Part shown: piece by piece, positions 1-11,012 of the stretch
How positions within the stretch are numbered: the stretch's first letter is position 1
Layout of the letters: each line of letters starts with the position of its first letter
Source of the DNA: Cocos nucifera
Taxonomy: Eukaryota > Streptophyta > Magnoliopsida > Arecales > Arecaceae
Length of the DNA stretch: 64,000 nucleotides
NCBI GenBank assembly: GCA_006176705.1
Contig: QRFJ01001925.1
Coordinates: 1 to 64,000, forward strand
Direction of reading: 5' to 3'
Made by a program: the position numbers and the translations under genes
The notes under the pieces: model-generated
What the model was told of the DNA's origin: nothing
The model's database searches: none
Seen by the model: only the letters and a program-made list of their open reading frames with translations

Positions 1-754
1 TCTTCCTGGTGCAACTGAGCCACTGTATCCAGCCAAGAACAATCAACCCCGGGAAGGATCCGCACATCTACAATGGTGGAAGACCTCAGACTTTATCTTT
101 TCTTAGGGAGAATTGATTCAGGTCTCATTAAACTAGACTTTATCATAGTCATAACAATTATGACTAACCTAGTGGCATGGGTTAGCTCGGATTATTGACC
201 ACCTCAGATCAGAACTGTGTCAACAAATATGTCTAGGTAAGTAAGATCGGTGGAAGGAATATGCCATTAACTCATACAAGAATGCATTCAGATTGAGTAG
301 CTTCCAATTAAAAACCAGTCGATCGTATGTGCCAAACTTACCTTAGACACCAAATTGTTGAGCCAGAACCAATTGGGTTAGCCTACAATCCAGATTCTAA
401 TCTCTGAGCTTAATTAGGTCTTGCTTGATCGTGACTCGATCTTGATCCAGACTTAATCCTATTAGGCTAGTCAATTTAAGCATTGTTGATCCCATCTAAC
501 CAACTCTTGATTCAGTTTGATCAATCGCTTAGACCTAACTGAGCTACCCAAGCCCAAATCCAGTATTATGAATATGTCTTAGATCTAAAATTCTTAATTT
601 TAGATCTAATTAATATTTCATAATCTTAATTTTTAATTAAGTAGGGTTCATAAATAAAATATGCACAATAAATCCTAGGGTTTCAAGATCTAGGATTTTG
701 CAGAAAGTAAGTTTTGGATTTTTGATTAAGGACGAACATGCAGCACCCCTACAC

Positions 755-817
755 ATCATAAGAACACCCCATCGGATGGGAGGAGAGGGCCTTTAAATTC
801 TTCTTCATTCTTATGAT
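755..817 (-). other. Conserved leader stem-loop, Copia-A copy
   Basis: The outer arms ATCATAAGAA (755-764) and TTCTTATGAT (808-817) pair perfectly over 10 bp. An inner hairpin CCCAT-CGG-ATGGG lies at 768-780. The same two-stem arrangement occurs at the matching place in Copia-B, Copia-D and Copia-E, with pair-preserving changes. It lies about 600 bases downstream of the primer-binding site in element orientation. A role in genomic RNA folding, dimerisation or packaging is inference. Confidence 0.65.
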
Positions 818-1401
818 CGGACGGCCAAGAGGAACGTCTTAATCAGGAACATGCAATACTACAAAATAGTTTTAGATCTATATCATATATCTCATATATA
901 AATTAGATCTAATCATGGCATATTTTACATACATCTCATGTATCGAATCATGCATATTTTTAGATCTAAATTATCTCATAATAATCTAAAAAATTAAATT
1001 TAAATTGATCTTATCAAAATAAACTTTAATCTAGACAACTATGTAGAACTATTCTACAGCTAGTCTAGACATGCATTAATCATATCTCATATGATGTTTA
1101 AAATTAAATAATTTTTATTTGCTATTTTTTAGATATTATTATAACCATTATAATATCAAAAAATATTAAATAAATAGATCTAAAATATATTTTAATCAAA
1201 TTAAATTAAAAATATACAAGACTGTTCTATAGAACTATTCTATTTCAGAACTAGTCATGCATATTTTCTAATCTTAGATCAAATTATTTAATTTTAATTT
1301 TTTCTGATTTTAGATCTGATCACATCTCATGTGATATCTAAAATCACTTATTTTCTAATTAAAATAAATTTAAAAATAGATCTAAATACTTTTAGAACCT
1401 T

Positions 1402-1414
1402 GGCTCTGATACCA
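1402..1414 (-). other. Primer-binding site of Copia-A (initiator Met tRNA)
   Basis: The reverse complement reads TGGTATCAGAGCC, complementary to the 3' end of plant initiator methionine tRNA, the usual primer of Ty1/Copia elements. It lies 2 bases from the LTR end, which fixes element orientation as minus. Confidence 0.93.
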
Positions 1415-1416
1415 GT

Positions 1417-3690
1417 TGAAAAAAAATTCTGATTTTTTGGATCAGGTTCTTTCAGATCTGATCAGATCAAGAGATATATTTTAAAAATTTTTCTCTTTGA
1501 TCTAGATTAGATATGAGATATTTCAAATTTGATTCTTATTATTTTAATAATTAAAATAAAATTAGATAAATTAAATCAAATTTAATTTATCTTGAAGTGG
1601 GTAATTCTATTACCCGATGATGATCCTGTGAGCAGTGAAAGGTTCTAGATCTAGCCATGCAAGTGATGAACTCTATCGGTATCCACTCAAACTAGATCTA
1701 GAGATCCTCTTCTTCTCTATCACATCTCCAAAAATTAGATCTGGATCTGATCTGGAGGATCTTCAAAACACCTTTCGAAGATCAGCGGTCATCCTTTGCA
1801 GCAGCGCAGCCTTCTAGCTTTCAGTTGCCTTTCTCTCGTCTAGATTGCACCAACCAAGAATCCAAACCTCTTTGGACGTGGAGAGGAGAGGGAGAAGGTG
1901 CTTTGGCATGGAGGAGGAGAGGAGAAGCAGCCTTGGGGTGTGGAGAATTGTCATTTCCAATCTTAATTTGAGTTGGGCGTAGGGTCTTATTTATAGACTG
2001 TCTATGATCCAACTCCTCTTCTTCCCAACCAATCACAACTCTTTGTGAAATCAGATCTAAATCTGATTGGTGGAAATAGAATCCTCTAGATTCCTCCTTT
2101 GAGGGTGCCTAAGACCAGTCAAAGTTGGTTCTTAGGAGAACTCTAATCAAAATCCAAAAAGGAGATGGAGTTCCTGTCCAACAGGGACTCCTGGGCGCCT
2201 CCAACTTGGGCACACGCCAAGGGTGGCATGCACCCTCCTTCTTGCCAGGTTTTGGTAGGGGGACAAGCCCCCACCAGCCCTCCAATAGGTGCATGACACG
2301 TGGATAAAAGTCAAAGTGTCAATGGTCAACATTTGAGTAGTCAAAGGTCAACTTTTGACCAAAGTCAAAGGACGAGAAATGGCAGGTGATAAAAAATGGC
2401 AGGTAATGTCTTACAAAATAAGACAACCTTTTTTGACTTGGACAAGCTCTAGTCAGACAAAGTGAAGGCCTCTAAATGAGCACAAACTCCTTTGGCTCAG
2501 TCAGGATAACTATTTATGATAGTAAAAGAAGAATGTCAGGTTCAATCGAGTGCTAGCATGATTTTCTTGAACCTAATTGAATCTCATTCAGATCAATTAA
2601 ACTGGATCAGTTCAATCGATGATCACCAGATTCAAACCCTTATTTGTGTGACCTAGTTAGGTTTAGTTCTGCATGGTAATGGGATATGTCATGATCTCTA
2701 TCATTGATATCATCGAAACTCCTTTTAATGGATCAAAACTCTTCTGATTCGAACAGCTAGAATGATTGATCATCTAAATCATTCTAATTGATCCCAAAAT
2801 CCACTAGTGACACCTAGCAATATATGGTGGCAACCCATCAGAGCTGAATGTGAACCTCTTGCTGCAGCTACCTATGTGATTAAGTTCTTCTATCTTGAGC
2901 TTCGATCAGATTAGGGTTAAGGTGAACTCGTCAAACCCTAGTCTCTGTCATATGATGTAACCATTCGATTCAAGTCCAATGTGAAAATCTAAATAGAAAC
3001 TCTTTCTATTATTTCACTCTATCATGGCCATGAACTTTGGGACTTGATTCTCATGATCATCATAGGGCTGCTCCTCTGCCATCGAGGTAGATAGATTCCA
3101 TCTTGATGCTATCCAGTTCCTATAATGAACATGCTATAGCCAACATACACCTCAGGGTTCCGTATGGCTAGGAGACTGAGTAATGGTGTAGTTAAACTAT
3201 AACACCCTCAAGGTGAACTGTCGATGCATCTCAGGTCAAAGAATCAGATACACTACTGCAGCATCGAGTCAGTCATTGACGAGAAGGTAGACTTCCTAAT
3301 GACTACTCGAGATGGTCACGCTCAATACCCTCGTTCTCTAATGAGTACCTGTACTCTCGCTTCGATGTCTCCACACCATAGACTCAAGACTCATCTACTA
3401 AAGAGAAGCGATTGTACACCAACCTTTCGAATCAATCACCATCCTCATGATGATCCTATGGTCGGAAGCATTTTATGAGTTAATAATGATTCTTCATGTC
3501 TTAAATTTTCAACTCTTGAAAATATGAATTATCATTACCATTAACTCAAAGGATGTATCACAGACACTAAATACACATATGTGATAGAAAATACCCATTT
3601 TATTGATATTAGTCAAAATTATAATTTTGTGCCTAGAAGTGTATTACAAGTGTCAGCCAATTCTGGCTTCTAGAGCATATATATCTAAGA
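1417..3690 (-). repeat. Copia-A 5' LTR (about 2.27 kb)
   Basis: This LTR is collinear, in reverse, with those at 16153-18415, 25773-28061, 34740-37002, 37072-39341 and 46248-58342. In element orientation it begins near the family start TGTTAGATATGTG (degraded here) and ends in CA before the primer site. A TATA box (TATAAATA on the minus strand) lies at 1988-1995. It contains only antisense or chance open frames. Its subfamily is closest to the Copia-C LTR: both carry the same block rich in 'tgcacctattgg' and related words. Confidence 0.9.
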
Positions 3691-4855
3691 TACTGGCACA
3701 TCCAAATGCAGTTCTGGCATGATTTCGAGAGGTCTCAAGTTGAACTCGAGATGTCTCGATCTCAAGAGATAGAAACTTAGTTTCTATGCTCTGAGAGCGA
3801 GAGGTCTCGTAGGATTCTCGAGAAGTCTTGCAGTTTCGATGAGACGTCTCGATTCAGAATCGAGAGGTCTCAAAATTTGGTGAGAGATCTCTTGAAAAAT
3901 TGAGAGATCTCGTTCTACATGGACAACCTTCAACAGATAGTTTTGCAATGGCTATTTTTCTACTCCAACGGCTATTTTAGAGCTCCTAATAGCTAGAACT
4001 CTTACTCCAACCATCTCTAAAGGTATTTAAAGAAGGAGAATCAATTGGAAAGCAAGAAAAAAAGGATTTAAAGAGAGAATCTTTTAGTTTTGGTGAGGAA
4101 CATTGAATATCCAAAGAAAAGAGAAAAAGAAGAAAAGTTGTGCATAGATTTTAGCGAGCCTTCAAAGCAATCTTCTCCAACATCTTCTTCATCCTCTCAA
4201 GTACAAATTGAAGAAAAGCCAAGCTTCAATCGAGCACATCATTAGCTTCTTCATTAGGATTTAAAGAGTTTCATTTCTATTTTTATTTCTATACTAAATT
4301 TTATACTTATATTTTTGATTTCTTTACAAGTTTCTTTGGAAAAAGAAACTTGGAAATTAGGCTCGTCCAAGTCTGAAATTGGATATTGTAGATTTTGGTT
4401 GGTGAGCCCGAAAAATCAACTGGATTAATGGTGATCCCGAAAAACTGTTAGTGTAAGATTTTGGTTGGTGCTCTTATAAAAACCAATTAGATTTGTTTGT
4501 GAGCCTAGGAAAACAAATGCACTATAATCAAGAGTAGATTATAGTGAAAATCTCAAGGAAAGCTTGGGGAGTGGACGTAAGAGTAGGTTGCTCCGAACCA
4601 CTATAAAATCTTATGTGTTTGTATTGTATTTTTAATTCTTGCTTTACTTACTTTATTACTTGCTTAGATTAGTTTTTAAATTTTTTCATAGCATTTGTAT
4701 ATCCTAAAATTGCTGCTACTTATATTGTTTACATTTGAACCACACTACTTAAGTTAAAATCAAAGCACATACCTATTTAGAAAGTAAATTTGGTTAAAAT
4801 TTTATAAGAACCCAATTCATCCTCCCCTCTTGGGTTGCTACCTCTGGGCAATACA
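3691..4855 (+). repeat. SIRE-like Copia LTR fragment (truncated at its start)
   Basis: The stretch contains the 'tactccaacggctat' block, an A-rich transcribed region, and near its end a 'ttcatcctcccctcttgggttg' type signature. In my recollection these are typical of long LTRs of SIRE/Maximus-type Copia elements. The start is cut off where Copia-A abuts at 3690. It probably ends near 4855 (ATACA). No primer site follows, so it is a fragment or solo LTR. The lineage is by resemblance only. Confidence 0.5.
3727..3911 (+). repeat. Cluster of GAGANNTCTC palindromes in the SIRE-like LTR
   Basis: Seven near-palindromic decamers occur in 185 bp: 3727-3736, 3748-3757, 3799-3808, 3841-3850, 3862-3871, 3882-3891 and 3902-3911, with variants GAGAGGTCTC, GAGATGTCTC, GAGACGTCTC and GAGAGATCTC. 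A further imperfect copy is near 3820. They are irregularly spaced, so this is not a simple tandem repeat. They lie in what would be the U3 (promoter) part of the LTR. Confidence 0.7.
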
Positions 4856-6229
4856 AAGAGAATTGATCAAGAATCGAATTGGATTAGATCAAGTTTATAG
4901 GTTTAACATACTAGCATATGTTGAAAACCCTAGCACCTAGATTCTAATCGGATTCGAATTGGGTTCATATTTGGGCTAATTTAGATCCGATTTGAGCCAA
5001 ATCAGATTTGGTCTTGAATTGGGTGTAGCTTAGGCTTATTGGGCTTATTGTTGGGCACCACATACCTGAGTCCCACATGCCAGAGACTCTCTCTCTTGGT
5101 GCTTGGGAAGAGTTTTATGTGCTAGGGATTCTTGGTGCAAGCATTGTTGGCACTAATCTTTGATGCCTTATCCATATTATTTTTTATGTAACATTTGTTA
5201 CATTATTCTAGATCTGAATAGAAGGGTGCCTAAGAGTCCTTTTGTAGGTGAAACACTTTGATGTTTTATCTTAAAAAAAATTGGATAAGGATAAAGTCCT
5301 AGCCGTCACCCCCTAGTTGGTGCCTCTTGGACTAAGAGTCTAATGCACCATGGACTCTTGACTTTTCCATGCCTATTCCATGCCCAAAAATCTGAGATGG
5401 CACATAAAATAAAGGCCATTGGATGGCCTTTCCATAAGATCTTATCCCTTATTTTTTGGCACCACATAAATGATGTTATGGAACTCTTCATGAAAACTAC
5501 ATGGAATTAGTTTGAAGAGTCCTTATGCTTTAAGGAACCTCTTTGAATTAATTTTACGTGCTTCACATGTCGTTATTTTTAGATGGAACATGAGATCCTT
5601 GAGTGGGCATGAGATGAAGATGTAGTAAGGCATGAGAAATTAGAGGACGTGCCCCTACGTACATTATAAATAGGGGCGCACTCCAAGAGTCCATGTCATT
5701 TAGAACTCTCCCCTTCTTTCTTACATCCTCTCCCTAATTGTCCAATTTCTCTCTTCCTTCCCTTGTTAAAACAAAAGTCCTATTAAAGGATCAAAGGTTT
5801 GCTACAGGATAGAGGATTAGACAGAGAGTAAAGGAAGACAAGGAGAATAGAAACAAAGGAAAGGATAGGCTAGGAGGGTGATAGAAAAGGCTAAGAAAGG
5901 TTACGCCCAAATAATTAAAGTTCTTATTATAAAAATTTTAATTACAATAATCAGAGGTGCTAGTGGCTCGATCGAGTTCCTGTGTGGATCAACATTGGAG
6001 GGTGAATACATGGGCACCTAGTGGTATCCCTGATGGACTGCTGCCGATGATTAGGGTCAAATTAGAGTTTAGCAATCAGAGGTATGTTTCTATATCCCAT
6101 GTTATATTGTAAATGCATATTATATGATTTAAATTCAAATAAGATGGTCCTAGAATTTGGGTTTGGTTTTATGATTTCATACAATTTATTTTGAAATCCA
6201 TGCTTTCGTCCTGTACACCAAATCCTACA
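4856..6229 (+). repeat. Degenerate LTR-like sequence of an unassigned element
   Basis: There is no gene here. A TATA box (TATAAATA, 5665-5672) is followed by C/T-rich leader-like sequence. The stretch ends in TACA at 6229, exactly where the minus-strand Tat-1 pol relic begins. This looks like U3-R-U5 order of a plus-strand LTR. The start could not be placed, no partner LTR is in the window, and I found no target-site duplication. It could be two fragments. Confidence 0.4.
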
Positions 6230-7029
6230 GGATGCACTTGCATTTTTGAGTCCAAAGGACATAATCCTGTAATAATAAAGATCATGATCAGTAATAAAAG
6301 TAATTTTCTCCTCATCTTCATGTGCTATCTAGATTTGATTATAGTCTGAGAAGGCATCCATGATGGTGAGGAGCTCATGGCCCAAGATTGCATCCACCAG
6401 TTGATTAATTCTGGATAGAGAGTAGCTATCTTTTGGATAGGCCTTATTTAGATCGGTGAAGTTTACGCATATTCTCAACTTGCCATTTGCCTTCTTGATG
6501 AGAACTACATTTACAATCCAATTCAGATAGGACACCTCCTAGATGAATGTGGCTTTGAGAAGCTTGTCCACCTCATCCACACTTATGTCGCTCTAGTGCA
6601 AAGCTGTGCGTTTTTTGCTTCACAGGTTAATACATGTGGTCCACACTTAGGCAATGTTTCATTACTTCTACATCGATCTTAGGTATATCCATAGGAACCT
6701 AAGCAAAGACATCGGCATTCCTTTGCAGGAAGTTGACAAGCAGCATTTTAACTTCTTTTTCTAAATTCGAGCCGATCTGAACTGTATGGTCCTCATTTCC
6801 ATCATTTAAAGAAACTGCAATAAGATCATCAATTGGTTCTCTCCGCTCTTCAATCAAATCATCACAATCATCAAGTCCATCTACTAGACAAAGCTCGAAC
6901 TACTTTCCTTCTTGTAGAGTAATTGTATAACAATGACATGCCATGGCTTGATCTCCTCTGACTTCTCCGACATCATATTCTATTGAAAACTTCATCTTCA
7001 AATAGTATGTTGATACCATGCTCGAAGCA
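6230..7029 (-). pseudogene. Tat-1 pol relic (protease/RT linker and start of reverse transcriptase)
   Basis: On the minus strand, conceptual translation with several stops gives, in order: a GEVRGDQ-like block near 6950, an 'SLNDGNEDHTVQIGSNLE' block near 6800, a DVFA block, the KKANGKLR and NFTDLNKAYPKDS blocks of RT (6400-6500), MDAFSDYNQI (about 6340) and FGLKNA (about 6240). These are hallmarks of Tat-lineage Ty3/Gypsy RT. The frame ends before the catalytic YVDD region. The rest of RT, RNase H and integrase are absent. The 5' side joins the LTR end at 7029/7030 directly, so primer site, gag and most of protease were deleted. It is non-functional. Confidence 0.8.
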
Positions 7030-7986
7030 TGTTGGTGCAGAAAATGGTGCTGATGCCGGAGTTTGCTGGAGTTGGTGAAGACGAGGCCGCTGATGAGATC
7101 TGCAAGAAGAAATCCAAATCGAAGGTGGGCGGCTCTGGCAGGATCCTCTGACTTTCAAGTTAGTTTTCTGACTAACAAGAATAGAGTACTTAGGAGAATA
7201 TAGGTAGAGATGAGAGCTTAGAGAGAAAAACATATGTGGAGGGTCCCTTATATTGGCAGAGCCTGTAACAGAATGAAAGTGATAGCCATAATAGAATATT
7301 AGTGGGCCGTTCGGATCATGTGGAGTTTGTTATGGAGAGTAGACTGTCATTTATCATGATTGATAGGTGATTGAGTTCTATTTGTTGGAGTTTAGATGTA
7401 GCTTTTGCAGCTATTAGCAGGTCACGCATGTTGGGATGGTGAGCTTGAAGCTAGGCAGGCCAAACTTGGAGATCGGCGTGGAAATGGCAGGTGGCGAATG
7501 TTTACCTAGTTAGGCTCTATTGGTGTTGCCTTTAATAGCTTTAAGGAGTTTGACCGACTTTAAGGAGTTCGTCCATTTTCGAAGTTGGCCAGGAATTGAT
7601 GGGAGCTTTCAAGCTGGAGGCCAGAGAGGGAATCATTGAGCTTTCCAAATCGTTATCAAATTTCTGAAGAAGTTCGGCTGACTTCGAGATTGATGGATGA
7701 ACACTTAATTTTTAGAAGCTCTACCGCCCTTAAGATTGGCTTAGAGTTCGGATCAAAGAAGTTCTATGATTCACTATCTATGGAGTAGTTGCTATTCTAG
7801 ATTGGAAATCAAATTCATGTTGATGATGAAGTTCTTTCACTGTTCAAATTCATCAAGTTGATATGCATGGTACAGGATGGCTAGATCTATAATTATTAGA
7901 AAAAGATAAAGAAATTCGGCCACACAAGAGTTCTGTCATAGATAGAATCGAAAGGTATTGGGGTTCAATATTTGATGGGGCTCTAC
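7030..7986 (-). repeat. Tat-1 LTR, segment 1 (U5 side)
   Basis: In minus orientation this segment ends in CACCAACA at 7030, as do the Tat-2 LTRs near 49259. It shares their order of blocks: 'ccataacaaactccacatg', a TATA-like 'ccaatataaggg', 'tctctaagctctc', and the 'aggatcctgc..agccgcc' region before the LTR end. The LTR is interrupted at 7986/7987 by Athila-1 and resumes at 15932. Similarity to Tat-2 LTRs is moderate by eye. Confidence 0.7.
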
Positions 7987-9615
7987 TGATAGGAGCGCGA
8001 TGTTGTCGTTAAGACACCGTGTTTTTCAGTTTAATCCGACTTCTTAAAATAATTAAAAATGCATAGATAGCAGTGAGTCGGGTCGAATCCACAAGGAAAG
8101 TAGTATTTTTAGATTTGAAATCTTTGATTTTTGAAAAGAAAATGAAAAGAAAAGAGTTTTGAAATCAAAAGTGAAGTCGAAAAATAAAAAGCAAAAATTA
8201 AAAGGTGCAGGAATTTAAACTTGGTACTAAGATCTACTAGTTAGATCTTAGCATCTACTTGCAATAAAATAAAAAGTAATAATTTAAAGTGTAAAAATTA
8301 AATTATAATAAAAATAAAAAGCATGAAATTAAAGAGCATAAAAATAAATATTACATTAAAAAAATTCATAACTTAAATACATAAAATAAAAAGAAAATAA
8401 AATAGGCTAATCTCTGATCTTGGATCGGCATTGATGGAAAGATGGTGTGGAAGCCTAGCTCTTGTTTTCGGCACCCGTTGCTTTGAAGCAGCCATTAACT
8501 CATAGTCTAGCTTCACTCTATACCAAAGCTTCACCTTGATCGAAGATGTTGATTTCTGAAGGCCTGGGTCCTTTTTATAGAGCTAGGGAGGCTAGATATT
8601 TTTTCTGGAGGCAATGTGGGACTAAGGGTTGTTTTAATCATGAAAATAGGAAGAAATCTGAGTGAAATTTGGATTAAAATAGCTCCTATTGAGTTCTTTT
8701 AATTCTGACCATTGGATGGTGATCCGATGCTTCCAAAAATACCAAAAATAGATGTGTAATGGCCCAGATCAAGTCGGATTAATTTCTGACCATTGGATCA
8801 CGCTTGATGGAGGAATTTACGCCATTGATCACACGCCTGCGAGTTTGATCACCGTCTAGAGCCTTCTGGACCATCGGATTGAAGTTGGAATCAAGTGCTG
8901 CCGTTCGATGGCAATTCGGATGAAATCAACAATCGAAAAAAAACCTGATTGTCGGATCCTGACCGCAAACAACCACCATCGCACGATCGCGCGTTTACTA
9001 TTCCTATGGACCACGTGGATCAGCCACATCGTGCACTGCAACCAATTAGTACCTTTTTTTGATAGATGAAAAGACCAAAATGCCCTGTGAGCTACGATGA
9101 ATTTTCTATAAACCCTTTAGGGGTCTAGGTCTGCCACATGGTAGGCTCTCATTCATCGGTGTCTGTTGAGCTGACGGTCCATACTATTCTGTAGATCGAC
9201 TGATGGCTTTTGGGCTTGAGTCGGCTAGCTTGGATGGCTTGGCGCACTAGCTTGGTCGGCTTGGCTTGGCGCGTTTGGACGCGCTGGTTGCTGCGGCGTG
9301 GCGGCTTGAGCCATTTGAGCCATATGTTATTTTTTTCATTCAAATTTTTTTATTTTATTTCTTTAGAAATTCATATCTTTTCTGTTTTAGCTCCGTTTTA
9401 CTTCAAACTTATTTCGTTATGATCAAAAAAATGAGCTCTTTCTATTGATTATAAAATTTTATTTTTTAATTTTTATTATTTTTTAATTAATTTTTTAATT
9501 AATAAAAATATGAATTTCTCAAAAATTATATATAAATTGATTAATAATTTTTAAAAATTAATATAAATTAATTAATAAATTAATACTTTTATTGGTGAAT
9601 TTATGATGCTTATCA
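7987..9615 (-). repeat. Athila-1 3' LTR
   Basis: The plus-strand sequence runs TGATAGGAGCGCG...GATGCTTATCA, with short inverted TGATA/TATCA termini. It aligns along its whole length with 14311-15931. In the first 180 bp I count about 14 differences, many of them transitions. The minus-strand TATA box is at 8572-8579 (TTTTTATA on plus). Confidence 0.93.
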
Positions 9616-9653
9616 CACCCCCCAACTTAAGCTTTGCTCATCCTCGAGTAAAG
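9616..9653 (-). promoter_or_regulatory. Athila-1 polypurine tract and adjacent hairpin
   Basis: In minus orientation a run TTGGGGGGTG lies directly before the 3' LTR (9616-9625). This is the primer for plus-strand DNA synthesis. Next to it, arms 9632-9639 (CTTTGCTC) and 9646-9653 (GAGTAAAG) form a near-perfect 8-bp inverted repeat with a 6-base loop. A hairpin sits in the same position in Athila-2 with a different sequence. Confidence 0.75.
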
Positions 9654-11012
9654 AAAGAATTTAGTTTTAAATACCTTTTAACTTTAGAGTTTCGAATTTT
9701 ACCTAAGAAGTTTTCAAAATGGCCATTGATATTCAGTAGAGCTTAAATGAGATATATCATTGGGGTATTAATACTTATCAATAGAAAAATTAAGTAAAGA
9801 ACATTAAATTTTTCTGAACTTTTTTCTAAATTATCCCACCTTTATCTCTGATTTGTCTAAACTTTCATATAGGCAAGTGTATTGCTACTTCCATCCTTCA
9901 TTTATTGATTTTTATTTTTACATTGCCCACTTTTTGATGCGAATATCATTGCTTACTTAGGCAACGGGACCCGGTTACTCGGTGGAAAACCAATATTTTT
10001 TTTTTTTTTTAACATTGTACCACTATTGAGTGTCTTAAATCCCTTAAGCTTTCTATTTGATCCATGTAGCGAGTCTTGGGCCAATGACTCCCAAACCAGT
10101 TGGCTTTAGGGCACTAGGTATAGAATACCCCTCGGGCTTACTAGCTCGAATCAAATAGGCTACGAGTTAAGACTAGCTTTACAACGAGCTTCTTTGCCCT
10201 TCCCACCTTTTGATGCGAAACTCAATGCTTGCTTAGGCAAAGAGGCCCGGTTACTCAGTGAGAAGTACTTGGAAACTATTTTATTAAAATAAATTTTTTA
10301 TATGAAGAAACGTATAGTTACCCTACACAAGCCTATAAAAAGTAGACTTTTCTTTGATGCTAGTAGAAATAATTAGAAATGCTCCAAGAAAAAACTTTTT
10401 ATGTTCTAGACTTAACTCTTTATTGAATTTTCTTAATACTTGATTCCTCAATATCTCACAGATTCTCTGATCTGTGTATCAATTTTTTTTTAAAAATGCT
10501 TAGTTTAATTCGATTCTTAAGCATAATCAGGTATGTCTAAATACTAAATACTAACTTTTTTAAGGACTTAAAATTTTAAAATTTTTATTTTTCTCCCCCC
10601 AACTTAATCGACATTGTCCTCAATGGAGAAGAAAAAAATAAAGGATGTAATAAAGAACATGAAAGAATACACCTGACTATATTTTTGGTCCAGCACATGC
10701 CTTTGAAAATTTGAGCTCTCCCTCCAACTTATTCAAATTATCCTAAAAAAAAATAAACTAAAAAGATAAATTAGATAAAAACTAAATATTGGGTTGCCTC
10801 CCAACAAGCGCTAAGTTTACCATCTTCAGCCAGACACAATGCAGCTTACTATCCTGTGTCGAATATTGGATTGACAAATTCCAATGGTTTTGGATTGCCA
10901 ATCTCAGAAAGTTGATTTATAATCCCATTATTGATATAATTCATTGTTAATTTTAGGGATATAATTTATGATTCCCATTCTCAGACCCATGTTTATTAAG
11001 AATTTCTCCTAT
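9654..11012 (-). other. Athila-1 3' non-coding region
   Basis: No coding potential is visible. It holds a direct repeat (9927-9988 and 10200-10262, each with 'gatgcgaa...ggcaa...cccggttactc'), a second polypurine-like block on the minus strand at about 10593-10625 (AAGTTGGGGGGAGA preceded by 'gaggacaatgtcg'), and at about 10794-10812 the minus-strand motif 'gcgcttgttgggaggcaac'. The last two are recognisable features of Athila-type elements downstream of the coding region. Confidence 0.6.

Larger units (their letters stand above)
1..1416 (-). mobile_element. Copia-A internal leader (partial, runs off window)
   Basis: This is the untranslated leader between the primer-binding site and gag of a minus-strand Copia element. 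Read in reverse it matches the leaders at 18416-20307, 39342-41195 and 58343-60224, including the block around 'accattgtagatgtg' and the stem-loop at 755-817. The gag gene would lie beyond position 1. There is no credible coding region. Short open frames such as 1635-1817 or 2109-2294 lie in the neighbouring LTR and look like chance. Confidence 0.85.

Noticed and set aside
5665..5672. TATA box as promoter of a host gene
   Set aside because: No coding sequence follows before the minus-strand Tat relic, and the surroundings look like an LTR.
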